Shown piece after piece: positions 47,504-56,339 of a stretch of DNA of 64,000 nt. The stretch is taken from assembly GCA_011524535.1 (NCBI GenBank), contig WTKD01000005.1, positions 1 to 64,000 of the forward strand, read 5' to 3'. The position numbers were made by a program, and so were the translations under genes. The stretch comes from Spirochaetaceae bacterium (lineage in GTDB: Bacteria; Spirochaetota; Spirochaetia; WTKD01). Each line of letters opens with the position of its first letter. Within the stretch, counting starts at the first letter, position 1. The notes beneath the pieces were generated by a model. It had not been told where the DNA came from. It searched no databases and saw nothing but the letters and a program-made list of their open reading frames with translations.

Positions 47504-48896
47504 ATTGTTTGAACAATTCGAGAAACTCTGCGAATCCTTCACCAAATACCTCTATTTTGAAAGAACCCCTGTTGATCAAAAAGAATACAAACTTGAACGC
47601 ATGCGTATCCTGTTGGCTGCATGCAGAAACCCTCAGAATAGCATCCCTATTATCCATATTGCGGGATCAAAAGGAAAAGGGTCCACAACTATATTGATTG
47701 AATCGCTACTGAGTGCTGGCGGATACCGAACCGGGCGTTTTACCTCTCCTCATATACACCATTACAGAGAGCGGTTTTATGTATCCAATGTACCGCAGAT
47801 CGAATATGCACACAGTTTGCTGGAAGTTACAAGAGAAGCAGAACATATAGGACAAACATGCACCGAAAAAGCAGGATCGCCCACAATGTTCGAATTACTC
47901 ACTCTAACGGCGTTCCTGCTATTTGAACGGCTACAATGCGATATTGCTGTTATTGAAACGGGTCTCGGGGGTAGGTTGGATACAACAAATGTGGTAGATC
48001 CAATACTTAGTGTTATCACCCATCTGGAGCTAGAGCACACGGAAATCCTTGGCAATACAATAGAATCCATTGCGGCAGAAAAGGCCGGTATCATAAAAAA
48101 GAAGGTGCCCGTGATATCGAGTAAGCAAGAAGAAAATGCACGCATTGTTCTTGAGAAAAGAGCAAAGGATATGCAATCTCCATGGATATACCTACCAGAC
48201 ATATGTGCGATTTCGAATCTATCTATTCGCAAAAATGGTATGGAATTTTCAGCGCATATGAAGCAATTGTCTCAGGAGCATATTTCTCATCATACTATGT
48301 TCGAACATACAACGGAGCACCTATCTTCTCCGACAACGAATCATGGAACTACCGAATTTGATATACACAGTCCATTGCTCGGAGAAGCCCATTCAAAAAA
48401 CATCTGCCTCGCTCTCGCATCCTTGCACATTCTTGGCGCTCCTCTACCCCAGCATACGATACAAGAAACATTGAAAAATACACATATTCCCGGGAGAATG
48501 CAACGAATAGACTATAATCTTTTTGTTGATGCCGCTCACACACCCCATTCGATCTCCAATGCAATCGAAACCATGGCAATCATCGCCCCTGAAGGATTTA
48601 CTGTTTTACTTGGCTGTGTGGAGGGTAAGAAAAGTGATCAAATAGCACTGAATATTCGTCACCCAAGCATACATCGTGTAATTATTACCGATCCCATCAT
48701 CAGGGCATCCGATGCAAAGAACCTCATTGCAGAATGCACCAAACACTTTATCATCCATGAATACATACCAGAAGCCCGTGATGCGCTCAAGATTCTAAAA
48801 AAACACCAATCGCCCATCTTGTGTATTGGGTCATTTTTCTTATTAGCCGCCATTGCAGATATAATCTACCCCGAATCAATCTCAGTATCTGACTAA
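47478..48896 (+). CDS. folC: Folylpolyglutamate/dihydrofolate synthase
   Basis: FolC adds glutamate to folates, which keeps them in the cell. The 472-residue protein has the P-loop GSKGKGSTT near residues 60-68, the SPHIHHYRERF block near 90-100, the VIETGLGGRLDTTN block near 157-170, and HLELEHTEILGNT near 180-192. A GAAGGAT ribosome site is inside the hisD end, ten bases before the ATG, so the 26-base overlap looks like normal coupling. It may be bifunctional (dihydrofolate synthase), which cannot be separated by reading. Confidence 0.95.
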   Translation: MPASSTPSKLFEQFEKLCESFTKYLYFERTPVDQKEYKLERMRILLAACRNPQNSIPIIHIAGSKGKGSTTILIESLLSAGGYRTGRFTSPHIHHYRERFYVSNVPQIEYAHSLLEVTREAEHIGQTCTEKAGSPTMFELLTLTAFLLFERLQCDIAVIETGLGGRLDTTNVVDPILSVITHLELEHTEILGNTIESIAAEKAGIIKKKVPVISSKQEENARIVLEKRAKDMQSPWIYLPDICAISNLSIRKNGMEFSAHMKQLSQEHISHHTMFEHTTEHLSSPTTNHGTTEFDIHSPLLGEAHSKNICLALASLHILGAPLPQHTIQETLKNTHIPGRMQRIDYNLFVDAAHTPHSISNAIETMAIIAPEGFTVLLGCVEGKKSDQIALNIRHPSIHRVIITDPIIRASDAKNLIAECTKHFIIHEYIPEARDALKILKKHQSPILCIGSFFLLAAIADIIYPESISVSD

Positions 48897-48937
48897 GCGA
48901 CGTACAGCAACCCCCTATACATGCGTTAGAATAATAC

Positions 48938-50329
48938 ATGACGTTGAACTGGAAGGAAATAGATAAGATTGTTGAAGAGATTTCTCCTCAAGGAGCCCAA
49001 ATACAAGAATGCATCCAGAGTAATATCCATTCGATATATCTACAATGCTACAAGAAACGTGAATTTTGGATACGTTTCCAGCTTTCTCAACCACTGATAG
49101 GCATATGTGAAGACAAAAAACCAAGCAAACCCGACTACGCACAGAGGTTTCAGACGTTCTTGCGTGCAAATATAAAGAACTCCTATATCGAAACATTCAA
49201 TCAATACGGAAAGGAACGAGTTATCGAACTGGTCTGTGTACGCAAGAATAAGCGATTAACATGTATCATTCCATTATGGGCGGGAAAAGCAAACTTCATT
49301 GTCTGTGACGAAAACCTCCTCATCCTGGAAGCTTGTTATCGAAAACCTCAACAGGGAGTTATTGCTGGAGCAACATATTCATTTCCAAAACAATCGGAAT
49401 CTATACCTGCCAAAGATATTCGCCCCCATGACCCTCCCCTTTCGAAATATATAGCGACACGCATTAGAAAATTAGAATCAGAAAAAAAAGCTTCTGAGCG
49501 CATACAAATAGAAAATAATATAAACAAGCAATTGACATACCGACAATCGTTAATCACAAAAAAAGAACGACAAATTCCAAGCGAAGAACATATAACGCAC
49601 GAAATATATCTTGGTAATATGCTCCTCATGCATCGAGCAGACTGGCATCCTGGATTAGAAACACTAGAAGCCTATGATCCAGAAAGTCAGACAAAAATCT
49701 CCATTCCTTTGGATGCCCATCTGTCATTCAAAAAAAACACCGAGGCATACTTTAATCGTTCAAGAAAACTGAAAAGTAAGCAAAAAAACCTTTCTTTGCA
49801 GATAACAACACTCAAAAAAGAAATAGAAGCCCTGCACAAAGACATGGAACAGATAAAAGATATGCCTGCCACGCATATACCGAAAAAATATCAAGGACAG
49901 AAACAGCCTCCCAGACAACCAAAAAAATCTCCTACATATAGCGGAAAAAGATATAAAATTGAGGGATTCGATGTATACGTAGGAAGGGATGCCCAACAAA
50001 ATGAAAAGCTTATCAGAAATATCGCACGAGGAAACGATATTTGGCTCCACGCAAGGGATTTTCCTGGAAGCCATGTCATTGTAAAAAGAGCATCGAGGCA
50101 AAACCCAATCCCAAAGAAAATTCTTTCTATAGCAGCACAAATCGCCTTATTCTTTAGCAAGGGACGCAATAATGGCCGTGGGGATGTGTATATGTGCGCA
50201 GTAAAACATCTAAGGAAGAAAAAACATGGTGTTTTTGGCCAATATATACCTCACCACGAAGAAAATATTTTTGTATCCATATCTGACATTACCTCATTAC
50301 TTACAGATATACATACACAGGGGATTTAG
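48938..50329 (+). CDS. NFACT-family protein (RqcH-like, short form)
   Basis: The 463-residue protein matches the NFACT family: an N-terminal NFACT-N part (about 1-175), a long coiled coil (about 185-330), and a C-terminal NFACT-R domain (GFDVYVGRDAQQNEKL near 344-359, then GNDIWLHARDFPGSHV and GRGDVYMC). RqcH family members add alanine tails to stalled nascent chains on 50S subunits. This copy is about 100 residues shorter than B. subtilis RqcH, and the Asp-Arg pair important there reads Glu-Arg here (GKERVIELV), by my alignment. Tailing activity is therefore uncertain. A TAGAAT box lies five bases before the ATG. Confidence 0.85.
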   Translation: MTLNWKEIDKIVEEISPQGAQIQECIQSNIHSIYLQCYKKREFWIRFQLSQPLIGICEDKKPSKPDYAQRFQTFLRANIKNSYIETFNQYGKERVIELVCVRKNKRLTCIIPLWAGKANFIVCDENLLILEACYRKPQQGVIAGATYSFPKQSESIPAKDIRPHDPPLSKYIATRIRKLESEKKASERIQIENNINKQLTYRQSLITKKERQIPSEEHITHEIYLGNMLLMHRADWHPGLETLEAYDPESQTKISIPLDAHLSFKKNTEAYFNRSRKLKSKQKNLSLQITTLKKEIEALHKDMEQIKDMPATHIPKKYQGQKQPPRQPKKSPTYSGKRYKIEGFDVYVGRDAQQNEKLIRNIARGNDIWLHARDFPGSHVIVKRASRQNPIPKKILSIAAQIALFFSKGRNNGRGDVYMCAVKHLRKKKHGVFGQYIPHHEENIFVSISDITSLLTDIHTQGI

Positions 50330-50342
50330 GCCGGTCATACAT

Positions 50343-50370
50343 TTGACCCTTGACTATATATTTATATAAT
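50343..50370 (+). promoter_or_regulatory. Promoter of the DbpA-like gene
   Basis: TTGACC (50343-50348) and a perfect TATAAT (50365-50370) have a 16-base spacer. A second TTGACT at 50350-50355 is too close to the -10 to serve. The predicted transcription start is near 50377, four bases before the ATG at 50381, with no Shine-Dalgarno site. Confidence 0.65.
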
Positions 50371-50380
50371 CTGTAAGTAC

Positions 50381-50860
50381 ATGGAGAATCAAAAACAACC
50401 GCAGTCACCTACACGATTCACGGATAGAACACAACAGTTGAAAGCAATTATTCGTGATATCAAGGAACATGTAAACCCAAATGAGATAAACGCAATGCGT
50501 AGGATTTTTCGATCGGCGGTTCCATTGTCCTATCGTTCATATGTGGCGGCATATTTCTTGATGTATGGAACATTGGAATCGAGAAATCTTCCGACCGAGT
50601 CAGGAACATTCAAAAAGCTTTTTATTAATGCCGGACGTATACATCGTCTTAGCGCATCCTATCTTAAAAAAGTGATTTGTGAGGTAGCATCCCTAGACAA
50701 CACAAACGTTGGACGGATATCTATATTCCGGACCTATACATTCGTGGAAATCGAAGAATCAAAAGCTAATAAGGTCATAAAATCAGTATCAGGTCATCGA
50801 ACGGCAAAAGGAAAACAGCTCCAAGTGAGTGTAGCAAAAAAAAGTGACGCAAAATCCTGA
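50381..50860 (+). CDS. DbpA-like RNA-binding domain protein
   Basis: The 159-residue protein ends in a domain (IFRTYTFVEIEESKANKVIK, then SGHRTAKGKQLQVSVAK) that resembles the RNA-recognition domain at the C-terminus of DbpA/CsdA-type DEAD-box helicases. No helicase motif is present. The N-terminal helical part (LKAIIRDIKEHVNPNEINAM) has no clear parallel. The protein probably binds structured RNA, perhaps rRNA; it stands just before infA. It has a strong promoter a few bases upstream and no ribosome site. Confidence 0.75.
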   Translation: MENQKQPQSPTRFTDRTQQLKAIIRDIKEHVNPNEINAMRRIFRSAVPLSYRSYVAAYFLMYGTLESRNLPTESGTFKKLFINAGRIHRLSASYLKKVICEVASLDNTNVGRISIFRTYTFVEIEESKANKVIKSVSGHRTAKGKQLQVSVAKKSDAKS

Positions 50861-50881
50861 CCTTACGTTGATACAAAAGTA

Positions 50882-50911
50882 TTGACAGTTAGAGATATTT
50901 GATGGTACAGT
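50882..50911 (+). promoter_or_regulatory. Promoter of infA
   Basis: A consensus TTGACA (50882-50887) and TACAGT (50906-50911) are separated by 18 bases. The ATG of infA is only nine bases after the -10, so the leader would be about two or three bases long. Confidence 0.6.
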
Positions 50912-50920
50912 GCCGAGAAC

Positions 50921-51139
50921 ATGTCTAAAGAAGATGCCATAGAGGTTATAGGGACGGTAAAAGAATCTCTTCCCAACACAACGTTTAGAGTTGAGTTAGA
51001 GAACGGACACGAGGTGCTGACCCACCTTGCTGGAAAACTCAGACGTCACTATATTCGTATTGTTCCGGGTGACCGAGTGAAAATTGCAATATCTCCGTAC
51101 GACCTAAGTCGTGGCAGAATTATCTACCGAGAAAACTAA
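50921..51139 (+). CDS. infA: Translation initiation factor IF-1
   Basis: IF-1 occupies the A site of the 30S subunit during initiation and is essential. The 72-residue protein is a canonical S1-type OB fold ([45 protein letters not shown]). It is transcribed from its own promoter with almost no leader and no Shine-Dalgarno site, which is notable for a factor that itself acts at initiation. It converges with the bat operon end, 23 bases away. Confidence 0.97.
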   Translation: MSKEDAIEVIGTVKESLPNTTFRVELENGHEVLTHLAGKLRRHYIRIVPGDRVKIAISPYDLSRGRIIYREN

Positions 51140-51162
51140 TACTTCGGTGAGCTACCAAGCTT

Positions 51163-51873
51163 CTATTCAAACTCTTCATGTTCCTGAAATAATAATGCCG
51201 ATTGGTGAATCCAGCCAGATAGTTCTGAGCCATTTGTAACTCGAATATAATCTTCGAACTTTTCATGAGTATAAAGAACCGTTCCTGGTTTTATAGCAAT
51301 CCGATTTTGAGAATCCTTGCTGGGTATACGCGCTATTGATGCATCGAGCCGATAGACTACGTCGAAATCTACCCGCTCTATGCTACGGGCCAAAAAGAAA
51401 TAAATAGCGAAGCAGACAAATAGCCCCCCGCACACAAACAATCCTATTTTTGTCTGAGATCTTTTCTTTCCGAACACAAAAAGAACCAGTAACAAGCACA
51501 ATATAACCCAACAGCAAAGCATACCCAAATAAGCGATATCTGATGACAAAAACCAAGGGATTTCTACCTGCTGTTCTAATCCAAATTCAGACTCGATTTG
51601 GGCCAATTGCTCACGATAGAGCGTACTCGTTGGGGCATATCTGACCGCCTTATGAAAATAATACACTGTTTCCACAGGATTCATGGCGTAGGCGCGGAAA
51701 CCTTTCATATACAAAAATGCACTGCTTGTTGAGTTCTCGGTGAGTAATGTCTGTATCTCGTCATTATCAAGTGATTCCAACTCGGAAAACGTCATTGAAT
51801 CATGCATAAGCACACAGCCAATGCTTATTGTACACATGAATAGGCTCACAAATAATACAACTCTATTTTTCAC
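51163..51873 (-). CDS. batE: BatE-like TPR/SH3 membrane protein
   Basis: The 236-residue protein has a signal or anchor segment (1-20, ending SIGC, a possible lipobox), a short TPR-like helix pair (SSAFLYMKGFRAYAMNP, near 50-66), two membrane spans (about 113-132 and 143-162), and a C-terminal SH3-type domain (GTVLYTHEKFEDYIRV, SGWIHQSALL). This is the layout of Bacteroides BatE. It ends the operon. Its function within Bat systems is unknown. Confidence 0.72.
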   Translation of the reverse strand: MKNRVVLFVSLFMCTISIGCVLMHDSMTFSELESLDNDEIQTLLTENSTSSAFLYMKGFRAYAMNPVETVYYFHKAVRYAPTSTLYREQLAQIESEFGLEQQVEIPWFLSSDIAYLGMLCCWVILCLLLVLFVFGKKRSQTKIGLFVCGGLFVCFAIYFFLARSIERVDFDVVYRLDASIARIPSKDSQNRIAIKPGTVLYTHEKFEDYIRVTNGSELSGWIHQSALLFQEHEEFE

Positions 51874-52861
51874 GTGAATTCCTATCCAAAATGATAATTG
51901 TGACCGAAACCCCGATACCGAGTGGAAGAAACAAACACAATAGAATTATGCTTGGTTGATACATAAGATCGCGAAACGGTCTAACAGCTGCTACATCCGA
52001 GTCTGAAAATTCTCCACCAAATACTAGCTGGATATCTTCAACGTCCTTTTGAACCTGGAAGAGGATTTCACCTCCTTGCTGTTGTACATATTCGCCGGTC
52101 ATCGAATCAAATACAATGAAATTCGGAAGTTCTATAGTATATGCATCAGCCGATCTGCTAGAGACTTCATACTGAATGATCCTATTTCCCTGATACCCTA
52201 GGACGCTAGTTTCGGCATCGTGCCGGTCATCTAGCAAGGCGATTGTTGCAAGGCTGGATGTAGGTCCAGGGTAATTGATAAAAGGAATATTTCCTTCACC
52301 TGAGAAGGTAACGGTAATGGTTGCTGTTTCACCTGGTTTTATCCGCGTTTTGTCTATGACATATGAAAACCCCAAGGAACCTATCCCGTGTACTTCTCGC
52401 GGCAAAGAACGTACCAAGACGGTTTTCTCAACAGAACGATAGGTATTTTCTCCAAGGGTGACTTCAGATAGAGGAAAGGTCAATGCCCCCTCGCGTCCGG
52501 GTGTTAACAAAAAGGCGGCAATAGGAATAGAATACGAAATTCCACCAGGGTCATTATTTTCCTTGATTTCGCCCACTCCATACACTTCCTCAAAAATACT
52601 GTCTGCGGGAATACCAATGTCTATATTCTCTGGAAATTCCAGCATAGCATGCTTTTCCAAAACCAAAGAATACAACACACTCTGTCCAGCATATAATTCG
52701 TTCGGGCCAAGCCATTTCAAAGAAGTTTGCGATCCTGTAGCAAAAAATTCTTCTAGATAAAATTCTTGAGCTTGTATGAATACACACAAGGGAAGAAACA
52801 AAAACAACCCAATGTACAAACATACGCGCCAGCTGCATATACTCATCCTGCTACCAGTCAT
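51863..52861 (-). CDS. batD: BatD-like protein (short)
   Basis: The 332-residue protein has an N-terminal signal peptide (to about residue 31), a run of beta-sandwich segments of the BatD type (LYAGQSVLYSLVLEKHA, KPGETATITVTFSG-like near 180) and a C-terminal membrane span near 305-325. BatD in Bacteroides and Leptospira is normally 500-600 residues, so this one is about half to two-thirds length. The first ATG overlaps the batC end by 11 bases; a second at 52844-52846 is possible. Confidence 0.75.
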   Translation of the reverse strand: MTGSRMSICSWRVCLYIGLFLFLPLCVFIQAQEFYLEEFFATGSQTSLKWLGPNELYAGQSVLYSLVLEKHAMLEFPENIDIGIPADSIFEEVYGVGEIKENNDPGGISYSIPIAAFLLTPGREGALTFPLSEVTLGENTYRSVEKTVLVRSLPREVHGIGSLGFSYVIDKTRIKPGETATITVTFSGEGNIPFINYPGPTSSLATIALLDDRHDAETSVLGYQGNRIIQYEVSSRSADAYTIELPNFIVFDSMTGEYVQQQGGEILFQVQKDVEDIQLVFGGEFSDSDVAAVRPFRDLMYQPSIILLCLFLPLGIGVSVTIIILDRNSREK

Positions 52862-53429
52862 TCATATCTACTCTGGCATCACTCGTTGAACGCTCAATTT
52901 TCGTTTGTTCGATACGTTGCACATAGTCCAAAACTCTTGCATACTCACTCTTATCCTGTGTTACACTCACCTGCGGGATCTGTGGATCCAGCTCATTTGA
53001 AATTCTACCGTGGGTTAATTCCAGCATTTTTTTTATTTCGATATCGTGTCCATGTATGCGCACTGCCTGTTTTAACAATGAATAGGCCTTCGTATAATTT
53101 CCTTCTTGATAATATAACACCCCATCATTGAACAAGGAACGTGCAGCCAAGTTCTCGTTGCTACTAGTCGCCGAGATACGCCAAGCCTCGTGTGCCGCAT
53201 TCGCTTCTCCAAGGGCAATATAGACCAACCCTAAATTGTAGGAAACAAAGGGGTTTTCAGCCTCATCGGCTCGTAAAAATTGTTGCAAGGCTTCAGAAAA
53301 TTTTCCACTGGTATAGAGTGAATTCCCACGTAAAAAATGATAATACGAATTACTGCCATTGCATCCCATCAAAAAAAATGAAACGATCGATAGATATCCA
53401 CACAAAGAAAAAAATCTATATTTTTGCAT
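52851..53429 (-). CDS. batC: BatC-like TPR lipoprotein
   Basis: The 192-residue protein begins with a lipoprotein signal (to Cys23 in FFLMGCN) and has three TPR-like repeats (GKFSEALQQFLRADEA, NPFVSYNLGLVYIALGEANA, and GNYTKAYSLLKQAV). BatC is the TPR partner of BatB in Bacteroides. The ATG at 53427-53429 has GGTGAG at a good distance; an in-frame ATG four codons upstream lacks it. It precedes batD with an 11-base overlap. Confidence 0.78.
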   Translation of the reverse strand: MQKYRFFSLCGYLSIVSFFLMGCNGSNSYYHFLRGNSLYTSGKFSEALQQFLRADEAENPFVSYNLGLVYIALGEANAAHEAWRISATSSNENLAARSLFNDGVLYYQEGNYTKAYSLLKQAVRIHGHDIEIKKMLELTHGRISNELDPQIPQVSVTQDKSEYARVLDYVQRIEQTKIERSTSDARVDMNDW

Positions 53430-53468
53430 ATTACTCACCATTTAGGTGTACAGTTGCTGCTCCAGCAA

Positions 53469-54446
53469 CTACTGTTTCCATGGTATTGTTCCAATCCACA
53501 AAATACCAGCAAAACACATAAGAGCAATACTCACAAACAATCTATACCGTGCTGCACTCACTTTTTCAATAGATTGATCTGTATTGCGAAACTCTTGCAA
53601 GAAGGAAACGATGCGAAGAAAACTCTCTTCTGTTCCCCCACTGAGAAACAAACCATTGGTTGCCGCTGCAATCGATTTTAATAGTTTTGGATTCGCCTTT
53701 GAGATGACAACATCCCCACTGCTAGTGTTAATGAGTGTTCCTTCGTCTGTTTTTATAGTACTTCCTTCTGTTGAACCAACCGCAACGAGTATAAATGTTT
53801 TACCGCTATTTTTTGCCTTCTGAATTGCGACCGACTCTTGTCCATTTACCAATTCACCATCACTCAATACAATAATTACCTTATTACGGTTGCTGGGAAA
53901 TGATGCACTATTTGAAGCAATTTCTATACCCCTGGCTACATTGCTACCTGGGGCAGACATAAGATTTGGGTCAATCAATTGCATTGCCCGCTGCAAGGAT
54001 AACTGATCTTGGGTAAGCGGCACGAGTAGAATCGCATCGCCCTTAAAGACACTCAAGGAATACCAAAGATCGGGGAAATAATTTACTATACTGCGTATCA
54101 ATACCTGCGAATATTGTAGACGTGTAGGATATACATCGTCTGCGAGCATGCTATTAGATACGTCCAGTAAAAAACTAACTTCAACTCCATTCTTTTCTCT
54201 CGATACAGTTTTGCTTCCTTGATAAACATCCGCATAGGCAAACACAAGCGATGCCATCATTACTAGCAACAAGAAACTCGGAAGAATCAATTTCACACCC
54301 AGTAAAACCCTTTGTCTCTGCATCCATTGTTTTCCACACAAAAATATAGCCTGTTTTATCGTTGAGCGGTATATAAAAATCAAGATGAAAACAAGAGGTA
54401 TGAGGAGAACCAACAGCCAGAGTGCATCTCTATACGCGATCACCAT
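53469..54446 (-). CDS. batB: BatB, VWA-domain membrane protein
   Basis: The 325-residue protein has two N-terminal spans (about 8-28 and 51-72), a von Willebrand A domain with the MIDAS motif DVSNSM (near 95-100), the conserved Thr and SDGE segments, and a C-terminal span near 303-322. It is the VWA partner of BatA. Its start overlaps the batA stop by seven bases. Confidence 0.88.
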   Translation of the reverse strand: MVIAYRDALWLLVLLIPLVFILIFIYRSTIKQAIFLCGKQWMQRQRVLLGVKLILPSFLLLVMMASLVFAYADVYQGSKTVSREKNGVEVSFLLDVSNSMLADDVYPTRLQYSQVLIRSIVNYFPDLWYSLSVFKGDAILLVPLTQDQLSLQRAMQLIDPNLMSAPGSNVARGIEIASNSASFPSNRNKVIIVLSDGELVNGQESVAIQKAKNSGKTFILVAVGSTEGSTIKTDEGTLINTSSGDVVISKANPKLLKSIAAATNGLFLSGGTEESFLRIVSFLQEFRNTDQSIEKVSAARYRLFVSIALMCFAGILWIGTIPWKQ

Positions 54447-55447
54447 ACGAACGACTCCCGTAAAAACACTTTTCGAATAATCAAATCAACACAAAATAGG
54501 ATCATAATGAGTAATAAGCATTCTCGATATATAGGTCGGGATTCTGCGATATAACGATATTCGTTTTTGGTCTCACTTTTACTCTCTATTGTTAAGAAAG
54601 CCTGCTCGAGAGAGGCTACATTGTTAACAGCATAGAAATCACCACCCGTTTGCTCCGCTATCTCCTGCAAAAGAACGGGATCATAGGAGTCAGCGATCAT
54701 CCCTTGTAACCCAACACCGTCTTCTCCTCCTTCAATATTCACCGGGACACTCTCATTTGTACCAATCCCAATAGAATGGAGTACTATTCCGTACGATGCT
54801 GCAATTTCACTGGCATAGATAGAACTATATTCACCGCTATTCTGTTTCCCATCCGTTAGAACAATCAGTATCTTTTCATCGCTGCCACCGCTTCTTAAAT
54901 ACAAAATGCCATGCAAAATACCCATCCCCAGGGAGGTTGCATCTCCCAATGTGAGGAGCGGCACTTCCTCCAATGTCCGAGAAAAATAATCATAATCGAG
55001 TGTTGGCGGTACCCGCAACACCGTTTCAGTTGCAAAACCAACCAATCCGATTGCTTCCGTTGTCCTGTTCTTAACAAAATTCTGTATTACTTTTTTCGCT
55101 ATTTCGAAACGAGAAAGAGACCCTGCATCCAATGCCCCCATACTCGGCGACTCATCCAATACAACAATGATCTCCGATCCTTGGGTTGTGTATACTTGTT
55201 CACGCCTCGTTATGGCTGGATCTGCCAATAAACATACCAATAAAATAACCGCTATCCAGCGGCATAACGATGCCCCTCTGTGCAGAAGGCGAGCAAAAAT
55301 CAGGCTAGGACGATACGGTTGGGTCGGGTACAGCGATATTGCGCAGGGAAAATCACTACCAGCGCTCCTACCCGTATAACTCAGATACATCGCAAATACA
55401 ATAAGGAAAAATAATAACAAATAGATAGGTTCATTGAATACTATCAC
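54440..55447 (-). CDS. batA: BatA, VWA-domain membrane protein
   Basis: The 335-residue protein has an N-terminal span (about 7-23), a second near 60-80, a VWA domain with MIDAS motif DESPSMG (near 103-109) and LTDGKQNSG (near 200), and a C-terminal span near 308-327. In Bacteroides, bat mutants have lower tolerance to oxygen; in Leptospira biflexa deletion gave no clear oxidative phenotype, so the true job is still open. It overlaps the upstream gene by 17 bases. Confidence 0.88.
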   Translation of the reverse strand: MIVFNEPIYLLLFFLIVFAMYLSYTGRSAGSDFPCAISLYPTQPYRPSLIFARLLHRGASLCRWIAVILLVCLLADPAITRREQVYTTQGSEIIVVLDESPSMGALDAGSLSRFEIAKKVIQNFVKNRTTEAIGLVGFATETVLRVPPTLDYDYFSRTLEEVPLLTLGDATSLGMGILHGILYLRSGGSDEKILIVLTDGKQNSGEYSSIYASEIAASYGIVLHSIGIGTNESVPVNIEGGEDGVGLQGMIADSYDPVLLQEIAEQTGGDFYAVNNVASLEQAFLTIESKSETKNEYRYIAESRPIYRECLLLIMILFCVDLIIRKVFLRESFVW

Positions 55448-56339
55448 GAGAATATACCATACGCTCCATAGATGCTGATTTTTTTACGAAATACTCCAGC
55501 TCGGTGCGAACTGCGCGCAATTCGACCTCGGTATACACCTCCCCGGCGTACATAACCTTGTCTGCACGTTCCAATAAGGTTTGCATACAGTCATGAGCTT
55601 CTTTTTCCATCGCAAAAGATTTAAAACTATGAGCTAATTCACTCCTTGTCGCAGAATCTAGGGTCGGATGGTACGCCTTAGCCAATATGAAACGAATGAA
55701 CTCTGATATGCTCCTAAATAGAGTCATTTGATCATCAACAGAAAACAACTTCGTGATGACTTTATACTTTCTGCGCATTCCATACCATTCCTGTAATTGT
55801 TTGTATAACTTAACGAGAGAAATAGTACGTAAAAATTTTACGCCGTATCGTGTTGCAAATACAATAATGCCCAATGCAATCAATAAACCAATCCCATATA
55901 CCAATGTTCGGGGATACAAAATAAGCCCCTTGAATAGGGTCGGTTGGTCGGTTACAGATGGCAATATCGAAGAAATTACCGTCGACTGTCCTCGAATCGT
56001 GTGCGGCCCTACTATCATCGGAGGAATCACAACCGTTCCTGCCCTGTATGCAACAAATATGATCTCCACTACGGTCTGATTTCCACGTCCTTGGTAAGAT
56101 GTTCCTATTATTTCTCCCCAATCGATTTCTTCACTCAGCCGTACCTCATAGCCCTCTTGGTTGAATCCCACATCCAGTACGAGTTGCATAATCGCCTCAT
56201 CTCCCACATAAATAACATCAGGGATGATTTTCACAAACCGCGCCGGGATTTCATCTGCTTGAAGCTCATGCACGGTAAGACCAAAAAAAACGAGTAGTAG
56301 TTTCAAAAAAAATAGAGATTTACCCGCGTTACTGTACAT
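55431..56339 (-). CDS. Bat-operon membrane protein (DUF4381-type position)
   Basis: The 302-residue protein has a signal peptide (to about residue 29), an extracytoplasmic beta-rich region resembling a BatD fragment (GDEAIMQLVLDVGFNQEGYE), a membrane span near 146-165, and a cytoplasmic helical tail. In other bat operons the gene between the DUF58 gene and batA encodes a small membrane protein of the DUF4381 kind; this fits by position and layout, not by a clear signature. It overlaps the DUF58 gene by 11 bases. Confidence 0.65.
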   Translation of the reverse strand: MYSNAGKSLFFLKLLLVFFGLTVHELQADEIPARFVKIIPDVIYVGDEAIMQLVLDVGFNQEGYEVRLSEEIDWGEIIGTSYQGRGNQTVVEIIFVAYRAGTVVIPPMIVGPHTIRGQSTVISSILPSVTDQPTLFKGLILYPRTLVYGIGLLIALGIIVFATRYGVKFLRTISLVKLYKQLQEWYGMRRKYKVITKLFSVDDQMTLFRSISEFIRFILAKAYHPTLDSATRSELAHSFKSFAMEKEAHDCMQTLLERADKVMYAGEVYTEVELRAVRTELEYFVKKSASMERMVYSRDSIQ

